From a bacterium (GTDB lineage: Bacteria > Acidobacteriota > Terriglobia > Terriglobales > Acidobacteriaceae): a stretch of DNA of 62,206 nt. The position numbers and the translations under genes are program-made. The stretch is from positions 1 through 62,206 of the forward strand of contig JAMFSC010000001.1 in the NCBI GenBank assembly GCA_026225095.1. Reading direction: 5' to 3'. Positions 1 through 8,927 of the stretch are shown here, piece after piece (the stretch's first letter is position 1; each line of letters opens with the position of its first letter). Under the pieces are notes generated by a model. That model had not been told where the DNA came from, searched no databases, and saw only the letters and a program-made list of their open reading frames with translations.

Positions 1-126
1 CGCTCCACCAAAGCCAGGACCGACCAAGCCCTCGACCAAGCCATTACACAAGCCCTTCAGCAAATCTCCCCAGAAAACGCACAAGCTTGGTTCAGACTCA
101 CCCTCAACTGGGTACAGCTATCATGA
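1..126 (+). CDS. IS630-family transposase, C-terminal fragment (cut by window edge)
   Basis: The open frame runs in from the left edge and ends at TGA 124-126, giving 41 residues. The tail has the pattern of IS630/Tc1-type transposase C-termini: a lysine-threonine basic stretch, an 'AL..I....A.AWF' helix pair and a short polar end. I recognise this by pattern only; the DDE catalytic core would lie outside the window. It sits 42 bp from tRNA-Phe, which it faces. Whether the element is intact cannot be judged here. Confidence 0.55.
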   Translation, partial: RSTKARTDQALDQAITQALQQISPENAQAWFRLTLNWVQLS

Positions 127-168
127 ATTTGCTCTAACTTTCTGGGTGCCGCTAAGTGCTTTAGAATG

Positions 169-243
169 TGGTGGCCAGAGACGGGATCGAACCGCCGACG
201 CCGGCCTTTTCAGGGCCGCGCTCTACCACTGAGCTATCTGGCC
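169..243 (-). tRNA. tRNA-Phe (anticodon GAA)
   Basis: Read on the minus strand, this 75-nt stretch folds as a canonical tRNA. The 7-bp acceptor stem GGCCAGA/TCTGGCC is followed by an encoded CCA end (169-171 on the + strand). The anticodon stem CGGCC/GGCCG encloses the loop CTGAAAA, whose anticodon is GAA (phenylalanine). The T-arm carries GGTTCGATCCC. It is single, with no other tRNA next to it. A promoter-like TTGTCA-16-TATAAT lies about 150 bp upstream at 391-418. Confidence 0.96.
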
Positions 244-634
244 TTGGCAAACTACGAAAAGCGAGGGACTGCCAAGATCCATACCCTTCGATGACCCTTA
301 TGAGCAACCCGTCCCACCCGAACCATCCCTGGCCGAACGTTTGAGGGAGTTATCCGCCGGCGGGGAACCGGCGTCTCTGCTGTCTTAACCATTATAGCAA
401 TGAACGTTCATCTGACAAAACCCGACGACGATGGAGGGTGCCCGCAACCCGCCATGGCAACGGGCCAAAAAAATATGCGACTCGGAGTGACCTTCCTGGA
501 GAATCGATAGGGTCATTCAACGAAGTCGACCCCGCGCTTAGATCGAGCAATAATGGTAAATTGTAGCGCTCATCCCCCGAACATCTGCGTAGTCGAGGAG
601 CATCTACGATCATCGGTGCCTCTGGCATAACTGC
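244..634. other. Intergenic region between tRNA-Phe and the TonB-receptor terminator; no gene seen
   Basis: This 390-bp gap holds no convincing coding sequence. It contains a minus-strand promoter-like sequence (391-418), whose presumed transcript would carry a small CGCCGG/CCGGCG hairpin (around 355-375) before reaching tRNA-Phe. A short minus-strand open frame at 392-652 overlaps both the promoter and the receptor terminator and looks like chance. Confidence 0.5.
391..418 (-). promoter_or_regulatory. Putative sigma70-type promoter toward tRNA-Phe, with a palindrome in the spacer
   Basis: On the minus strand TTGTCA (418-413) is separated by 16 bp from TATAAT (396-391). The spacer holds a perfect 12-bp palindrome, ATGAACGTTCAT (400-411), which could be an operator. 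Transcription would run toward tRNA-Phe with a leader of about 140 nt. This is inferred from sequence match only. Confidence 0.4.
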
Positions 635-669
635 AAAAGGAGAAAGGCGCACTGAGTGCGCCTTTCTCC
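635..669 (-). terminator. Rho-independent terminator of the TonB-dependent receptor gene
   Basis: A perfect 14-bp stem (639-652 with 656-669, GGAGAAAGGCGCAC paired with its complement) encloses a 3-nt loop and is followed on the minus strand by TTTT (638-635). It lies 20 bp past the receptor stop codon. Confidence 0.9.
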
Positions 670-688
670 CTGAACGAGCACATTACGG

Positions 689-3600
689 TTAGAAGGTAAG
701 CCTGCCGCCTAGCTGAACCAGGCGAGGGAAACCAAGCGTACCTGTGATCTGACCAGCGCTGGCCGGGGTGCTGATGTTGAGCGCTGGGCCATTGAATTGA
801 GGGGTGTTGAAGGCGTTTAGGGCCTCCGCACGGAACTCAGCGTGGAGGCGTTCGGTGACATTGAAATTCTTATTGAGCGAGAGGTCTGAGTTGACGTAAC
901 CAGGACCGTAGCAGGTGCTCGTACGAGGCTGGTTGCCGTAGCCGAACTGCGGAGTAACGGAGAAAGCTGAGACATTGAAGTAGTTCGTGAGCCTGCCCTC
1001 CGGGCTTCCCGAACCACACGGGTTCACGCCTGGAACGATCGTTGGCCGCATTGCGCCATTGCCGAGTGAGGAATTCGTGTTGGATTGGGTGATTGGCAAG
1101 GGCGAGCCGTTCTGGAGGATGGTGATGTCATTGAAGCGCCACCCCCCCACCACCAGGTCCAATATCTTACCTGCACCGGCCATGTACTGCTTGCCGCGGC
1201 CGAACGGAAGCTCGTAGGTCCCGGAGACGGTGAAGCGATTTGGGATGTCGTTGATCGCCCGCGCATACTCTGGCGACAGGTTGTAGACATCCTGAGGACC
1301 ATTGTTGCCTGGGTTGAGCGTGCTCGTACTCGACCCGCCCCACACGTTGTCCCAGTTGGAAGACCAGGTGTATGCGGCCAGGAGCGTAATCCCGCGGCTG
1401 AAGCGCTTCTGAACTTTCACATCGAGAGCGTTGTAGTCAGACCGACCATCAGTGACCGAATCGGAGATCCCCTGGTACTCAGGGAAGGGAAGCAGCGTCT
1501 GGTAGAGAGAGACCTTCGCCGTGCTGAAGCTGCCCAGACCGGCATACGGATTGGTGGTTGTCTTTGCCGCGGTCAGCGCGGAGCCAAGCGCATACTGATT
1601 GTCCGGTAGCTGATTGATGTTGAGGCTGTTGAGCAGATTCCTGCTGTGGCCACCCACATACCCGAATTTGAACGCGATCCCAGCCGGGAACTCATGCTCA
1701 AAGGCCGCTGAATAGCTCTCGAACAGCGGTCCCCGCCGAGTCTGGTCGATGACAGTGAGAGAGGTTCCGATGTTGGTGCTCAGGCCGTTCGCGTTGCCCG
1801 TAGCCTGCGTCTGAAGCGTGGGAAAGGGGTTGCTGAGGCTGATCGTGGCAGCGGTCTGCGAGAAGCTGTTTGTGACCACATAGCCCGGAGCCAGCGATGC
1901 GGACCCGGAGTAGACGATTGGAATGTAGAACACGCCGGCGCCGCCCTTGATCACCGTGTGGTCGTCCAGCGCGTAGGCGAACCCAGCGCGCGGCGAGTAT
2001 TTGCTTCCAGTGCTGCCCGTAGTGGTGGGATATCCGTTCTGGCCAGCGAATTCCACGCCGCCCTTAGCCATCACCGATGTGCCGAACGCGTTATACGTGG
2101 CATTCCGGTCGAACCCAACCGCATAATGATTGTTGCGTTCATGCACCCCCGGCTCGTACTCGTAGCGGAAGCCCATGTTCAGTGTAAGCTTGGACGTCGC
2201 GCGGAAGTCGTCCTGGATATAGCCCGCCTGGTATGCCGTCGTGATCGCCAGTGGTGCGGGAATCACGAGCGTCCCGGAGGTCGCGTAGCCCAGGAGCATA
2301 TCGGCCGCGGTCGCTCCAGCCGTTGTATTCGCCGGGATGTTGGCGGCTGGCGCAGCCGTCAAAGTGTTATCGAAAGCAAAGGTTCCCGACGTATTGCTAA
2401 GACTGGTGAAGCTGAGACTGATGGCACGAAAGACATAGCCAGTCTTCACGCTGTGTTTGCCCAGGCTCTTCGCGACACCAACGACAAAATTGCGAGAGAA
2501 GTACACAGCCGGTCCCGAGTTGGAGGTTCCTTCGTTAGTGAGACCAGAGTCCGTCGTGATGGCCGGGAAGCCAGTCTTCGACAGCGCCGCAACATAGCTT
2601 GATGGGAAGCCAAGGGTAGCCTGGTTGAAGCCCTTGCTGATGTCCTGGGTGTCATTGGGAAAGCGGTTGAATCCGAACCCCACCGTAGCGACCGTCGTCG
2701 GATTGATGGTGATCGTGTTCTGGATCCCGAAGGCGTCCACCTTGCGGTAGAGAAGGTAGGAGCTCGAACTGCCGGCCGGGGTGGTCAAAGCATTACCGCC
2801 GGGCTCTTTGCTTCCATAATGCAGGTAGTAAAGATCGGCCAGCCACCGCGAGCCAAACTCGTGGGTCAACTTGCTGTTCAATTCGTCAGCTCGATCGCCA
2901 AGCGTATCACCGCCGTTGAAATTGAAGCCGCCATACGAGACAGTCGAGGTATTCGGGGTGGGATACGCATTGATCAGCGCCTGGCCAACGGGGTTGATGC
3001 GATTAGCCGGAATGATGTTGCCTGGAAAGGGGAGTCCCGTGGTCGGATCGTAGACGCAGCGTCCGCTGGCACACAGCCCGTTCGCGCCGACGGTCCCAAT
3101 CTCGGAGAAGTTTCCTGAACGCTCCAGCACGGTCGGAACGGCGAAGGAGTTTGCCGCGGTCAGTGGCGAACGCTGACGATAGCCCTCTTCCGTGATCATG
3201 AAGAAGGTCTTGTCCTTACCTCCAAGAATCCGCGGCAGAGGAATCGGCCCCGACAGACTTCCCACATAGCTGTAGAACTCGGCGGCGCCTCGGGGCGTCG
3301 TCGCCTGCGTCACTCCGGTGACCGGATTCTTGTAAGCCGTACGGTTGTTGAAGAACAGGTTGGCTCCCCAGTTGGTCTGGCGCGTCTCTCCCTGCAGAAC
3401 CCCGTGCAGGCTGCTTGAACCGGAGTGCAGCGTCGTGTTGAACATTCCGCCGGAGGTGCGACCGATCTCGGCATCGTAGGTGTTGGCCTGAATCTTGACC
3501 TCGTCGACCGCCTCGAGGGATGGGATGATCACGGCGCGATTCGAGAAGTCGGTGATTGGGATACCGTCGACAGAGTAATTGTTCGAGCTCAGCGGGGCCC

Positions 3601-4168
3601 CAGCAATCGAGATTGTTGAAGATCCGGATTGATCCTGAAAGCGTACAAACCGCGGATCGCCGACTGCTGTCACGTTGTTATCAAGCTTCGAGAAGAGGAA
3701 GGGGTTACGTCCGGGATTCGGAAGATTCTGCAGCTTCTGCGCATCGATCAACTGACCGTTGTAGCTGGTTCCGTTATCGACGATCGGTTCCGACGCCGTC
3801 ACCTCAATTGTCTCGTTCGTCGATCCGACCTGCAGCTTCACATCCAGAGTGACGGCGTTTCCGGTCTCAACAATAATGCCGGTCTGCGTCGTCTTCTTGA
3901 AGTTCGCGGAGCTCACATCGACCGTGTAGCTCGCCGGCTCCACCGCGTTGAACACATATTCGCCAGATCCGTTCGTGACCGTCGTGCGGCTGATCTTTGT
4001 CGATTCCGAGATCAGGAGAATGGTCGCACCTGAAATCGACGCACCCTGCGAATCCGTAACGATACCGCGGATCACGCCATAGTTCGATTGCGCAACCCCG
4101 CTGACAAACGTAGCTGCCATCAGAACCAACAGCAGCAGAAGGGAAGAGAGCTTGTTCTTTTGCCTCAA
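689..4168 (-). CDS. TonB-dependent receptor with N-terminal carboxypeptidase-regulatory-like domain (Oar-type outer-membrane protein)
   Basis: Outer-membrane beta-barrel receptor of the large Oar-like class typical of Acidobacteria, expected to take up large substrates (glycans, siderophores or peptides) using TonB energy. The substrate cannot be predicted. From the TTG start at 4168 (1159 aa) the order is: signal peptide (residues 1-26, ending around 'SGVAQ'), a CarboxypepD_reg-like beta-sandwich (about 30-115, starting 'GVIRGIVTDSQGASISGA'), a plug region (about 125-270) and a long barrel ending in an aromatic residue ('GGRLTF'). I chose TTG 4168 because GGAGGT (4175-4180) sits 6 nt upstream of it. 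The longer frame to 4237 adds a non-signal-like stretch and lacks a ribosome site. It stands alone, with its own terminator at 635-669. The TonB-family protein at 18.3-19.5 kb is a possible partner. Confidence 0.9.
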   Translation of the reverse strand: MRQKNKLSSLLLLLVLMAATFVSGVAQSNYGVIRGIVTDSQGASISGATILLISESTKISRTTVTNGSGEYVFNAVEPASYTVDVSSANFKKTTQTGIIVETGNAVTLDVKLQVGSTNETIEVTASEPIVDNGTSYNGQLIDAQKLQNLPNPGRNPFLFSKLDNNVTAVGDPRFVRFQDQSGSSTISIAGAPLSSNNYSVDGIPITDFSNRAVIIPSLEAVDEVKIQANTYDAEIGRTSGGMFNTTLHSGSSSLHGVLQGETRQTNWGANLFFNNRTAYKNPVTGVTQATTPRGAAEFYSYVGSLSGPIPLPRILGGKDKTFFMITEEGYRQRSPLTAANSFAVPTVLERSGNFSEIGTVGANGLCASGRCVYDPTTGLPFPGNIIPANRINPVGQALINAYPTPNTSTVSYGGFNFNGGDTLGDRADELNSKLTHEFGSRWLADLYYLHYGSKEPGGNALTTPAGSSSSYLLYRKVDAFGIQNTITINPTTVATVGFGFNRFPNDTQDISKGFNQATLGFPSSYVAALSKTGFPAITTDSGLTNEGTSNSGPAVYFSRNFVVGVAKSLGKHSVKTGYVFRAISLSFTSLSNTSGTFAFDNTLTAAPAANIPANTTAGATAADMLLGYATSGTLVIPAPLAITTAYQAGYIQDDFRATSKLTLNMGFRYEYEPGVHERNNHYAVGFDRNATYNAFGTSVMAKGGVEFAGQNGYPTTTGSTGSKYSPRAGFAYALDDHTVIKGGAGVFYIPIVYSGSASLAPGYVVTNSFSQTAATISLSNPFPTLQTQATGNANGLSTNIGTSLTVIDQTRRGPLFESYSAAFEHEFPAGIAFKFGYVGGHSRNLLNSLNINQLPDNQYALGSALTAAKTTTNPYAGLGSFSTAKVSLYQTLLPFPEYQGISDSVTDGRSDYNALDVKVQKRFSRGITLLAAYTWSSNWDNVWGGSSTSTLNPGNNGPQDVYNLSPEYARAINDIPNRFTVSGTYELPFGRGKQYMAGAGKILDLVVGGWRFNDITILQNGSPLPITQSNTNSSLGNGAMRPTIVPGVNPCGSGSPEGRLTNYFNVSAFSVTPQFGYGNQPRTSTCYGPGYVNSDLSLNKNFNVTERLHAEFRAEALNAFNTPQFNGPALNISTPASAGQITGTLGFPRLVQLGGRLTF

Positions 4169-4174
4169 GGTAAG

Positions 4175-4180
4175 ACCTCC
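4175..4180 (-). promoter_or_regulatory. Shine-Dalgarno site that fixes a TTG start for the TonB-dependent receptor
   Basis: GGAGGT on the minus strand, 6 nt from TTG 4168. It decides the start over the upstream ATG codons, which would place this motif inside the coding sequence. Confidence 0.75.
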
Positions 4181-4746
4181 GGGAGTTGTAATGCATTCAG
4201 ACATAGGTCTGCTGGATCGCCTGCGCAAAAATCGCAAGGCAAGCGGGTCAGATAGGGGATGGAGAGCTCTTCAAGAGACACCGCTTCCCAGGCCGCCTTT
4301 CGGCAACATCCGGGCCGGCGTCTGGAGCGTCGCTCAAGCTCTGGCTCGTCTCATCCTCGTTACAGAAACGTTGTACGGTGATGCTGGAACGTCTAAGGCT
4401 GTTGAATCTCTACAATCTGCTGGCCCAGAAAAATCTTCGGGGGATACCCTACTAAGCAAATTCAAACTACGAGACAAGTACAGCGGTAGAGGAAGGACTC
4501 CTCGTTGACGTGGTTGGGTGACTGGGAACCAAGGCACACGAACCCTGCATGAGACACCTCAAGCGTGGGCCGTTTTCAATGGTGACCCCTAAGACGTGTC
4601 CAATGACCTTTGTGGTAATGAACTCGACTTTAGCCGTGCATGAACAGTGTGTCAATACATTTCTGGCGGAAAATCCAAGAGTCAGATGACGCCAGTTCCC
4701 GCTTCTGCATCGCTAACTCTGCCCGTTCCACCCGGAGCACATCTCG
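4181..4746. other. Intergenic region upstream of the TonB-dependent receptor; no gene seen
   Basis: About 570 bp between the receptor start and the ridA terminator. Short open frames on both strands lack ribosome sites and family-like features. It presumably holds the receptor promoter and leader, but I found no clear -35/-10 pair. The composition is less C-skewed than the region after 5 kb. Confidence 0.4.
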
Positions 4747-4783
4747 CAAAACACAAACCCCGGCGAGTGGCCAGGGCTTGTGT
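4747..4783 (-). terminator. Rho-independent terminator after the exported ridA-like gene
   Basis: On the minus strand a 13-bp stem with two G-T wobbles (4782-4770 pairing with 4764-4752) and a 5-nt loop is followed by TTTT (4750-4747). It lies 34 bp past the RidA stop and ends the amine oxidase-ridA unit. Confidence 0.8.
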
Positions 4784-4816
4784 CGGCGAAGAAACCTGGT
4801 AATGCAACAAATTCGG

Positions 4817-5302
4817 TTACTTTCCCTTGACCGCGATCACTTCGATCTCCAGTAACGCCCACGGAGCCGCAAGGGCAGCCACTTGGAACGCCGAACGCGC
4901 CGGCTTGTTCGGCTGGGTCGCCGTACCGAAGTACTTCACATACTCCGACTGCATCCCCGCAAAATCCAGCTTGCCGGTCTTCGGATCCGGACCAAGAAAA
5001 ACCGTCATCTTGACCACATCCTTCATGTCGAGCCCCTGATCCTTCAACGCCGCCTGGATCTTGGCAAACACACTCGACGCCTGCGCCTTGGTATCTCCAT
5101 AGTCCGCAGCTGTTCCCTTGGCCGCATCCGCCGGAACCACCGGCGAGGCCAGCTGTCCACTCAGGTAGAACGTGTCGCCTGCCCACACGCCGGTCGCAAT
5201 CGGGCTCTTGTCCGACTGGATATGCTTCACCGTCACCTGAGACTGCATCGCCACGGGGGCAAGCAACATCGCAGCCATCATCAATCCATCTCGTAAACGC
5301 AT
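4817..5302 (-). CDS. Exported RidA/YjgF-family imine deaminase-like protein
   Basis: RidA proteins hydrolyse reactive 2-imino/enamine intermediates to keto acids plus ammonia. This 161-residue protein has an N-terminal signal peptide (about residues 1-22, hydrophobic MMAAMLLAPVA), unusual for a mostly cytosolic family, then a complete RidA fold. The substrate-binding arginine of the family is kept (about R136, in 'PARSAFQV'). The ATG at 5302 is preferred over the GTG at 5314 because GGAG precedes it at 7 nt and the signal peptide then starts correctly. The gene lies 59 bp downstream of the Tat-exported amine oxidase on the same strand, and a terminator follows both. The pairing suggests it clears imines made by that oxidase outside the cytoplasm. 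Confidence 0.85.
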   Translation of the reverse strand: MRLRDGLMMAAMLLAPVAMQSQVTVKHIQSDKSPIATGVWAGDTFYLSGQLASPVVPADAAKGTAADYGDTKAQASSVFAKIQAALKDQGLDMKDVVKMTVFLGPDPKTGKLDFAGMQSEYVKYFGTATQPNKPARSAFQVAALAAPWALLEIEVIAVKGK

Positions 5303-5361
5303 CACACACTCCACTTCGAACGGGTTACAAATCCTGGTTATAGTTGACGCATGCCAGATGG

Positions 5362-6945
5362 CTACGCGCGTACTAAGCCATCTTCCGCGCCGACAAGCCT
5401 CGCGCTCTTTACCTTGTCACTGATCATCGAGACCGCGCGCCGCGCACTCAGCGCCGCACCCTCCTGCCAGCCAACAACATGGCTCGCCGTATCGCCCGCG
5501 AAGTAGATCGGGCCATCCGCCTGGATGATCACGTCATAGCCGCTCGGTCCGCCGCCGTAAGAGCGGATCCACGATCCCTCGTTCCACTTCACGTGCCGCC
5601 ATCCGCAGAAGATCGGATTCTGCAACTCCTTGCCATGGCCTGGATGGATCTTCTCAATCGACCCACGCGACGCGGCAAATTTACCCTGCATCGACATGGC
5701 CGCGAAGGGCGTTCCCTGCTCCTCGGTGTACCCCGCAACCACGATCCCCGTCGGATGCATCAGCCGCGAACTCGGATACCAGATCGGGCTCGGCCCCTGC
5801 ATGACGAACGAGAGCCCGCCATAGATGTTATAGTCCTGCTCCCAGAAGCGCCTGCTCTCCCACGCGACCTTGTAGCTTCCTGCCGGAGTGCTCCCATCCA
5901 CCACCGCCTTGAAGTTCGGAGACAGGTCATTGGGAACCTTCTTCAGCATCTCAAACGGCATCGCGATCACGCAGTAGGCCGCTTCGATCTGCTTCGTCGC
6001 GCCCTTCTGCGTATAGCTCACCTTCACGCCTGCGGACGTCTTCCGGATCTCAGTCACCGGCGAGCCGTACTGCACAATCGGCCCCAGCGCTTTGGCGAAC
6101 GCATACGGAATCCGGTCCATTCCGCCCACCGGCTGCATCATCGTGGCCTGCCAGTCCCACGCCTCTTCGTACAGAATGCCGCCCCAGAAGTTCGCATCCA
6201 GCAACGCGTGCATGTCCATCGGCTCTTCGACCACCGGCACCTGCGTCCCTGCACCCGGCGGCGTCTTGTATCCGGCCCGGTCCGAGCCCACATACTTGCC
6301 GTCCTTGTCCAGCGGTCCATAGATCTTCAGAAAGGTCTTCATGCGGTCGCGATCCTCTGCCGTCAGATCCGCATCGAGCGCACCCTGCGCCACGCACTTC
6401 GAGAGCAGTTCGCTTACATGTCCGCGCGTATCATTCGCCGCCTTCCGCTGCGGGACTGCCTTACCACCGTTGACCTTGTCATTCTCCAGCAACGTTGAAC
6501 GCGACGTATTGATCTCTACCTCAAGCGCCACGCCCAACTCTCGACAATACCCAAGCATCGTCCAGTGTGTGCTCGGCAGACGCGCCGGACCAAGGTTCTG
6601 GTAGTTGCCCTCTTCCCATTCGATCGTCTGCGTGGTGCCGTCGACAAACTCGACCTTCGTACCCTTGCGTCCGCTCCAGTTCCGTCCGCCCGGCCTCTCC
6701 CGCGCCTCCAGCAGCGTCACGTCATAGCCCAGCTTCTTCAACTCGTACGCTGAAACAAGCCCGCCGATCCCCCCGCCCAGAACTACGACCTTGACGCCCT
6801 TGCCCGAGCCCTGTTCCGCCCGGATCGGCTCTGCCAGAGCGCCCTTCATCGGCATCAGCCCAAGTGATTGCATAGTTGCGAATGCAGCGCTGTAACCACC
6901 AGCCTGCCCAACGCGCATCAGAAAATCGCGCCTTGAAACTGCCAT
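5362..6945 (-). CDS. Tat-exported flavin-dependent amine oxidase (FAD-containing monoamine/L-amino-acid oxidase family)
   Basis: A 527-residue flavoprotein expected to oxidise an amine or amino acid to an imine with FAD and oxygen. A twin-arginine signal (SRRDFLMRVG, residues 4-13) begins the protein. The FAD-binding Rossmann motif 'VVVLGGGIGGLVSAYEL' follows at about 53-69, with 'EARERPGGR' closing the dinucleotide fold. The C-terminal FAD segment 'YFAGDTASHVVGWQEGA' is typical of the family. The start at 6945 is supported by AGAGG five nt upstream and by the correct position of the Tat signal. The exact substrate is not evident; the domain layout resembles tryptophan 2-monooxygenase and L-amino-acid oxidases. 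It probably forms an operon with the RidA-like gene directly downstream. Confidence 0.88.
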   Translation of the reverse strand: MAVSRRDFLMRVGQAGGYSAAFATMQSLGLMPMKGALAEPIRAEQGSGKGVKVVVLGGGIGGLVSAYELKKLGYDVTLLEARERPGGRNWSGRKGTKVEFVDGTTQTIEWEEGNYQNLGPARLPSTHWTMLGYCRELGVALEVEINTSRSTLLENDKVNGGKAVPQRKAANDTRGHVSELLSKCVAQGALDADLTAEDRDRMKTFLKIYGPLDKDGKYVGSDRAGYKTPPGAGTQVPVVEEPMDMHALLDANFWGGILYEEAWDWQATMMQPVGGMDRIPYAFAKALGPIVQYGSPVTEIRKTSAGVKVSYTQKGATKQIEAAYCVIAMPFEMLKKVPNDLSPNFKAVVDGSTPAGSYKVAWESRRFWEQDYNIYGGLSFVMQGPSPIWYPSSRLMHPTGIVVAGYTEEQGTPFAAMSMQGKFAASRGSIEKIHPGHGKELQNPIFCGWRHVKWNEGSWIRSYGGGPSGYDVIIQADGPIYFAGDTASHVVGWQEGAALSARRAVSMISDKVKSARLVGAEDGLVRA

Positions 6946-7323
6946 AGACACCTCTTCAAACGATTCGTGCTGCAAAGGGTTCGTGCTGCCGTCCAACTAC
7001 GTACCGAGCGCGTGCAGCGGGTGAAGACGGAGAGATCCCGCGCCACGTCCCGAATGGAAAGAAGAAGCTTCGTTGTGCAGCAAATCCCCAGGCCCAAACG
7101 AAATGGAGATCTGCGGACAGGGATGAATTGAGATCGCGTCTACGATCTTTAGGTCATGTTCTAGAGGCTATGCATCGACTCTAAACTATTTTTGAAAATT
7201 TCATCTCTTCGTGGAGGCATAGTTCCTGCCCTTCGCTCGCAGATGCGCGCTTCCGGCCAGCTCGACAGACCGTTCCCGCTCCTGCGTCCGAGGCCCACCC
7301 CTTCGCCGACTCCTTCGGCTGGC
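6946..7323. other. Intergenic region between MerR-like and amine oxidase genes; no gene seen
   Basis: About 380 bp containing the presumed amine oxidase promoter and the 3' flank of the MerR-like gene. No terminator with a T-tract and no small gene with a ribosome site was found. Confidence 0.4.
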
Positions 7324-7941
7324 TCAGCGCTCGCGCGAAGGTTCCTGGGCCGGCTCCGACCCGGGAGCCTGATCGAAGAGATCGTCCATCGGCTGCCGCG
7401 CGATCACCGGAGCAAACGAAAGATGATGAGCAGTCCGTGGCTGGCGCGCCCGAATCGTCTGAACCCGTGGAGCCATTCCCCCGCCATCCGCCGGCCCCGA
7501 AAGCATCGCGCTCAGCGCCTGCAAATCCTTGCGCAGATCCTTCAGCCGCTGAATGTGCCGTGGATCAGCCATCCCATTCGGCCCAGCCTGCGCTCCCGCC
7601 GTTGCCGACGTGGCCTCAATCGCCAGCGCCAGCTGTGGCTGCTGCGGCTCCCGGCTCCCACGCTGTTCGCCCTGGAAGACCTGCCGCGCCCCCGGAATCG
7701 TATAGCCTTCGTCGTACAGCAGGCGCTTGATCCGAAGCGCCATCTCCACATCCCGCCGCCGATAGAGTCTCTGCCCCGTCCCGCCCTTGTTAGGCTTCAG
7801 CTGCGGGAACTCCGTCTCCCAGAACCGCAGCACATACGCCGGAACTTCGCACAGCTTCGCCACATCCCCGATTCGGAAGTACAGCTTGTCCGGAATCTCG
7901 GAGTTTGACTTCGTCTGACGGATTGGCTGATTCTGGGCCAT
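7324..7941 (-). CDS. MerR-family transcriptional regulator
   Basis: A 205-residue DNA-binding regulator. Residues about 21-90 form a MerR-type winged helix-turn-helix, including 'FRIGDVAKLCEVPAYVLRFW' and 'RRDVEMALRIKRLLYDEGYT'. The C-terminal 110 residues are rich in Ala, Gln, Pro and Arg with no recognised effector domain and no cysteine pair for metal sensing. This matches the 'HTH MerR, no obvious ligand' proteins common in Acidobacteria and Deltaproteobacteria, whose targets are mostly unknown. It is monocistronic here; the upstream neighbour is divergent. Confidence 0.9.
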   Translation of the reverse strand: MAQNQPIRQTKSNSEIPDKLYFRIGDVAKLCEVPAYVLRFWETEFPQLKPNKGGTGQRLYRRRDVEMALRIKRLLYDEGYTIPGARQVFQGEQRGSREPQQPQLALAIEATSATAGAQAGPNGMADPRHIQRLKDLRKDLQALSAMLSGPADGGGMAPRVQTIRARQPRTAHHLSFAPVIARQPMDDLFDQAPGSEPAQEPSRER

Positions 7942-8223
7942 GGCTTCGCTCCGCCCGGCAACAGGCGCGTCTTGTGCGTTAGTATAGGCCAGCCGGCGGC
8001 GCTATTTCAGCGAATTCTGCGTCCGATGAGCCCTTGCAGGTTCGCCCCGCAGCTCGGCCGCACACTCACGAGCGACGCCGTAGCCCCATTCGCCCTTCAA
8101 CGAGAGCCGTCCATCGACCCCACTGAACTTTTCATCCCATCCGGCGTATCTTGGGTGGAAGCGCGGACGCACTGCGGACCATCGCGCTGCTCGTCCCGAT
8201 TCGCTGTCGTAGGAGGATAGGCA

Positions 8224-8880
8224 ATGAAGCAGCAAATTCCGTCTCGAGTTCGCATGACCCGCAACCACGCAATCGCCGCTGCCAGCCTCGTCGCAGCGCT
8301 CACCCTGGCCGGCTGCCGGATCGAATCGGACAAGCGCGGTGACGGTGAAAATGTGAAGGTCGCCACTCCCTTCGGCGGCATGCAGGTCAAGACCGACGAT
8401 TCCGTCGTCGCCACCGGCATCGGACTCCCCGTCTACCCCGGCGCGACCCTCATTAAAAAGAAGGAGAACGGCAAAGATGGCGGCGCGGCAGATGTCAACA
8501 TGAGCTTTGGTTCCTTCACCCTGCGGGTCAAGGCCATCAGCTACCACACCGACGATCCCACCGATAAAATTCTCGCCTTCTATCGTCCCGCCTTGGCCAA
8601 ATACGGGGACATCATCCAGTGCAGCCACAACCGTCCCGTCGGAACCCCAACCAAGACCTCCCAAGGGCTCACCTGCGACAACGAGCACAAAAACCACGTC
8701 CGCGTCTCCGACAGCGAAGACTCCGGAGATGCAAAGGTCGAACTCAAGACCGGTTCCCAGCAGCATCAGCACATCGTCGCCCTCGATCCCGACGGCAACG
8801 GAACCAAGATCGGCCTCGTCGCCCTCGATCTCCCCGGTAAGCTCTCCTTCGGCGACCCCAGCGACAACGACAAGCAGTAA
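8224..8880 (+). CDS. Predicted lipoprotein, unknown function
   Basis: A 218-residue protein with a signal peptide and a lipobox (LTLAGC, Cys at about residue 31), so it is likely anchored in a membrane facing the periplasm. The mature part is polar, with no domain I recognise. The ATG at 8224 is preceded by AGGAGG at a good distance. It is followed 47 bp later by a zinc-ribbon membrane protein on the same strand. The mature part starts with a short Gly-rich linker and contains a 'GLPVYPGA' turn. Confidence 0.8.
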   Translation: MKQQIPSRVRMTRNHAIAAASLVAALTLAGCRIESDKRGDGENVKVATPFGGMQVKTDDSVVATGIGLPVYPGATLIKKKENGKDGGAADVNMSFGSFTLRVKAISYHTDDPTDKILAFYRPALAKYGDIIQCSHNRPVGTPTKTSQGLTCDNEHKNHVRVSDSEDSGDAKVELKTGSQQHQHIVALDPDGNGTKIGLVALDLPGKLSFGDPSDNDKQ

Positions 8881-8927
8881 CGCTCCAAAGTCATACCCCA
8901 TCCCTCCCGGAGTGTTAGCCTCAAGAG

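Noticed and set aside
392..652. Minus-strand open frame of 86 codons
   Set aside because: It overlaps the promoter-like sequence and the receptor terminator, has no ribosome site and no protein-like pattern.
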